DNA of 64,000 nt, taken from positions 1-64,000 of IMG/VR virus record IMGVR_UViG_3300005264_000039; one strand, written 5' to 3'. Positions within the stretch are counted from its first letter, which is position 1; each line of letters begins with the position of its first letter. The notes under the pieces are model-generated. The model saw nothing but the letters and a program-made list of their open reading frames with translations, ran no database searches and had not been told where the DNA came from. The stretch comes from a virus. Below are positions 61,961 to 64,000 of the stretch, piece after piece. The translations under genes were made by a program, and so were the position numbers.

Positions 61961-62392
61961 ATGAATAAAAAAGAATTAGTACGATTGATTGAAAATATCA
62001 TTTCTGAGAATATAAATTTCGATAAACTTAAAACATCAATAACTAAATTACAAAATGATAAAATAGATATACAGCAAACATTTCAACCTGAAATAGAAAA
62101 ATTGCAGACCGAAATCAATTGGTTACAAGATATGATACAGCCAATTATCAAATTCGAATCATCAGTTCAACAAGTCATAAAAATAAAAAAAGTAAATATA
62201 GATTTTAAACCAATTGACTACAATGCCAAATTATGTACAATTAATTTAACAATGCATATTAAAGGTTTTGATGATGTTGTTAATGCAATGAAAACTGAAA
62301 TCGATGTTATTGCAAAAAACATTTTTAGTAAACTTAGTAAAATTAAAATTTCATTAAAAGGTAATAAAATCAATGTAGTATTACGCAAATAA
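61961..62392 (+). CDS. Putative internal head protein with capsid-targeting-like N-terminus
   Basis: 143 residues. MNKKELVRLIENIISENIN shares MNKKEL(I/V)(K/R)LIE with the 39590 gene; ISE at 14-16 fits (L/I)xE cleavage. A coiled-coil (LKTSITKLQNDKIDIQQTF) follows, then a Lys-rich end. Late promoter upstream. Confidence 0.6.
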   Translation: MNKKELVRLIENIISENINFDKLKTSITKLQNDKIDIQQTFQPEIEKLQTEINWLQDMIQPIIKFESSVQQVIKIKKVNIDFKPIDYNAKLCTINLTMHIKGFDDVVNAMKTEIDVIAKNIFSKLSKIKISLKGNKINVVLRK

Positions 62393-62477
62393 TATAACGA
62401 AATCTTAGTTCTAATGATGTATAATATACTTATAATATCAAACAATCACTAGAAATAATAACGTCTTATAACACAAA

Positions 62478-62502
62478 AAAAAGCCATTTAAAATGGCTTT
62501 TT
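62478..62502. terminator. Terminator between convergent genes
   Basis: AAAAAGCCAT / ATGGCTTTTT stem with flanking A-run; serves both directions. Confidence 0.75.
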
Positions 62503-62520
62503 AATTATTAGTATATTTGT

Positions 62521-62778
62521 CTATTTATTACTTTCAATAAAACTGACAATTTCTTTCAATGAATCGTAGTTATCTTTCGTTACAACTATACTCGCCCACG
62601 CTCCATCTACAGATTTGTAACCAAGTATATATCGGATTGCTACAAGTATTCTTTTAAATAAACTTCGATTAGTTAAATGTGGAAATAGATATACCATATT
62701 ACGAACATCTTCAACTGTTTTTTCGATTATTATTTGGTGTTCGTTCGCACCACACGCACATTTTAATACTTTAATCAT
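62521..62778 (-). CDS. Conserved small Bacteroidota-phage protein (85 aa)
   Basis: N-terminal CACGANEHQ with a Cys-x-Cys element and NRSLFKRILVAIRYILGYKS in the middle form a recognisable plan (C....EH...W.R...A..YI.GY). Cysteines may bind zinc. Function unknown. Confidence 0.6.
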   Translation of the reverse strand: MIKVLKCACGANEHQIIIEKTVEDVRNMVYLFPHLTNRSLFKRILVAIRYILGYKSVDGAWASIVVTKDNYDSLKEIVSFIESNK

Positions 62779-62903
62779 ACTATTTGTTTTATTTGAGTAT
62801 AATTTTATAGTCAGTTGGTTTATTTATTGTAATTATTTTGGAATTTATTTTCACTCACCTTTAACAAATAAACGAATTTAATTTTAATTATCCCCATTAT
62901 AAT

Positions 62904-63176
62904 TTATTCATTAGTGACATCTTCAAACATCACAGTATTAAATTTTAATTCAGGGAATTCCTGAAATTCGACTTTAGAACTATATGCTTCAACATATATT
63001 TCTTCGATTGTTAAAATATCTCCAATTACAAATGGTAAATTCTCATGTTCAATTGGATATCCGTTTGTGCCTGTATATCTTACTTGTCTATTTTTAGGAA
63101 TATGTGTTCTTGTCGAGTTACTGTTTACAAATGACATCACTATCAATCCATCTGATATATTCATTGGTATGTTCAT
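62904..63176 (-). CDS. Hypothetical protein (90 aa)
   Basis: Beta-rich, with FVNSNSTRTHIPKNRQVRYTG and acidic end; resembles a small structural domain. Overlaps the upstream gene by 4 bp. Unknown. Confidence 0.5.
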   Translation of the reverse strand: MNIPMNISDGLIVMSFVNSNSTRTHIPKNRQVRYTGTNGYPIEHENLPFVIGDILTIEEIYVEAYSSKVEFQEFPELKFNTVMFEDVTNE

Positions 63177-63445
63177 TGTTTTTCGTATTTTTGTTGCTGG
63201 AATAACATATTATCTTTACGCTTACATTTTAAATAATTTCGCATTGGTATTGTGAATATGCCGATTGAAGAATGTTTTGTTGTTCTATACATTAAAGTGA
63301 TACTGTATGGTATCTTATACCAAAATGTACGGTTTATATTAAAATAAATAGGAGATTTTAATGTTATATTAAGTGTTTTTAACATATATAATCCTATAAT
63401 GAATAATATAATACTTGATACTGTGTTTATGTATAGTATAATCAT
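63173..63445 (-). CDS. Small membrane protein (90 aa)
   Basis: N-terminal hydrophobic segment INTVSSIILFIIGLYMLKTL followed by a basic soluble part ending KRKDNMLFQQQ. Unknown. Confidence 0.5.
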   Translation of the reverse strand: MIILYINTVSSIILFIIGLYMLKTLNITLKSPIYFNINRTFWYKIPYSITLMYRTTKHSSIGIFTIPMRNYLKCKRKDNMLFQQQKYEKQ

Positions 63446-63460
63446 ATTTTTAATTTTTAT

Positions 63461-63468
63461 TATAAATA
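63461..63468 (-). promoter_or_regulatory. TATTTATA-class promoter (CGTTTATTTATA form)
   Basis: Minus strand AAGTTCGTTTATTTATAATA, 16 bp before ATG 63445. Confidence 0.55.
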
Positions 63469-63537
63469 AACGAACTTTTTAACTAATAATTCAATTTTTA
63501 TAATAAAAAATAAATCTGGTAGTATTAAAATTATTAC

Positions 63538-63545
63538 TATCTTTG
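63538..63545 (+). promoter_or_regulatory. Bacteroidota-type -7 box (TATCTTTG)
   Basis: TATCTTTGCATTA lies 16 bp before ATG 63561. A clear -33 TTTG is not evident, so the call rests on the -7 box. Confidence 0.5.
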
Positions 63546-63560
63546 CATTAAAAAATTATT

Positions 63561-64000
63561 ATGAATAAAGTATTATATGGTCATGTTGACATTAAATCAG
63601 CATATGTAATTGATGACTATCCGTATAGTAGACTCAGAACAAAAATGAACGTTTGGGTTGAAACACATCCCAAACGAGGTGACAGAGTTTATAGACAAAC
63701 TCAGAATCCAAAAACAGGCAGATGGAATAAACCAAAAGTATCTACATATTTTATGATTACATTTTTATTTTTAGATGAAAAAAATCATGTAGTTGTTAAA
63801 GGGTTAAATGAATATGCTGATGAGAAAGAGGTTCAATTGTATATAAAAACAATTGGTATCAAGAATTTAAACAAATATCAATTAGAACAATATAAAAAAC
63901 TAACAGGAGAGGCAGTCGTCAACTATAAATTAAAATGGGAAAGACGACCAAACGACAAGAAGTTATATCAAGTACGATTGCGAATTGATAGAGGTAGTTC
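63561..64000 (+). CDS. Conserved phage hypothetical, C-terminus cut by window edge
   Basis: At least 146 codons, open to the right edge. YGHVDIKSAYVIDDYPYSRL, WVETHPKRGDRVYRQTQNPK and NEYADEKEVQLYI match a protein of unknown function that I associate with many phages (HV...AYVVDDYPYG.RLR, WLET.PK.G.R...QT.NPK). The host-type promoter and this conservation suggest an early gene. Confidence 0.7.
   Translation, partial: MNKVLYGHVDIKSAYVIDDYPYSRLRTKMNVWVETHPKRGDRVYRQTQNPKTGRWNKPKVSTYFMITFLFLDEKNHVVVKGLNEYADEKEVQLYIKTIGIKNLNKYQLEQYKKLTGEAVVNYKLKWERRPNDKKLYQVRLRIDRGS

Noticed and set aside
1-64000. Stop-codon recoding (TAA or TGA read as an amino acid) across the phage
   Set aside because: Core genes end at TAA, TAG and TGA in normal positions and contain no internal stops; the interrupted small frames are better explained by mutation unless homologues show otherwise.
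1-64000. tRNA genes
   Set aside because: No cloverleaf with a T-loop GTTCGA-type core was seen in the intergenic regions by eye; a covariance-model scan was not possible.

Overview
This AT-rich window (every coding and intergenic stretch is strongly A+T biased) is an interior piece of a large T4-type tailed phage (myovirus). Hallmark genes that can be recognised by motif are a UvsX/RecA recombinase (carrying a mini-intein), a gp32-like ssDNA-binding protein, a gp43-type family B DNA polymerase with a putative sliding clamp beside it, a late-type sigma factor, the gp20-type portal, a gp22-like scaffold followed by a gp23-like major capsid protein, and a gp6-like baseplate wedge. Several signs point to a Bacteroidota host: promoters of the TTTG-N20-TAnnTTTG kind upstream of the sigma factor and of other genes, a zincin-like membrane-associated protein of a type I associate with Flavobacteriia, and small hypothetical genes of a type seen in Bacteroidota and their phages. 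Neither genome end, the large terminase nor the prohead protease is visible, so the window does not span the genome. No tRNA, rRNA or CRISPR array was seen.

Layout. 1-2.7 kb: minus-strand small accessory genes separated by spacers that carry inverted CATAAC/GTTATG ends. 2.7-4.5 kb: a glycosyltransferase and unknowns. 4.7-9.5 kb (minus): recombination/replication genes (UvsX, gp32-like protein, a reduced family A polymerase-like protein). 9.6-12.6 kb (minus): a baseplate hub-like protein fused to an amidase. 12.7-17.2 kb (plus): sigma factor, DnaJ, portal and a conserved virion-type gene. 17.3-25.4 kb: a segment bounded by a 104-bp inverted repeat, with an ATP-grasp ligase, GH24 lysozyme, clamp, a wrecked Dam methylase and the DNA polymerase. 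25.5-26.8 kb: small genes, two apparently interrupted. 27-36.9 kb (plus): baseplate, tail and fibre operon plus a small nuclease-like gene. 37-47.9 kb: mixed-strand accessory genes (M15 endolysin, sulfotransferase, glycosyltransferase, ThyX-like protein, four proteins with a shared capsid-targeting-like N-terminus). 48-51.3 kb (plus): scaffold and major capsid protein. 51.4-63.4 kb: a frameshifted zinc-finger methyltransferase, RNA ligase, DEDDh exoribonuclease relative, a GT-B glycosyltransferase, and many small genes. 63.56-64 kb: a gene running off the right edge.

How it fits together. Many structural, lytic and putative internal-protein genes are preceded, about 10-30 bp before their start codons, by a recurring TATTTATA box. 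This is probably the phage late promoter, read with the sigma factor encoded here. The sigma/DnaJ pair itself has a host-type promoter, as expected for a gene made before late transcription. Bidirectional hairpin terminators sit at most strand switches. Intact core genes alternate with short interrupted accessory genes (frameshifts or in-frame stops), suggesting rapid turnover of accessory cargo. All functional names below rest on motifs and protein sequence read by eye; no database search was possible.
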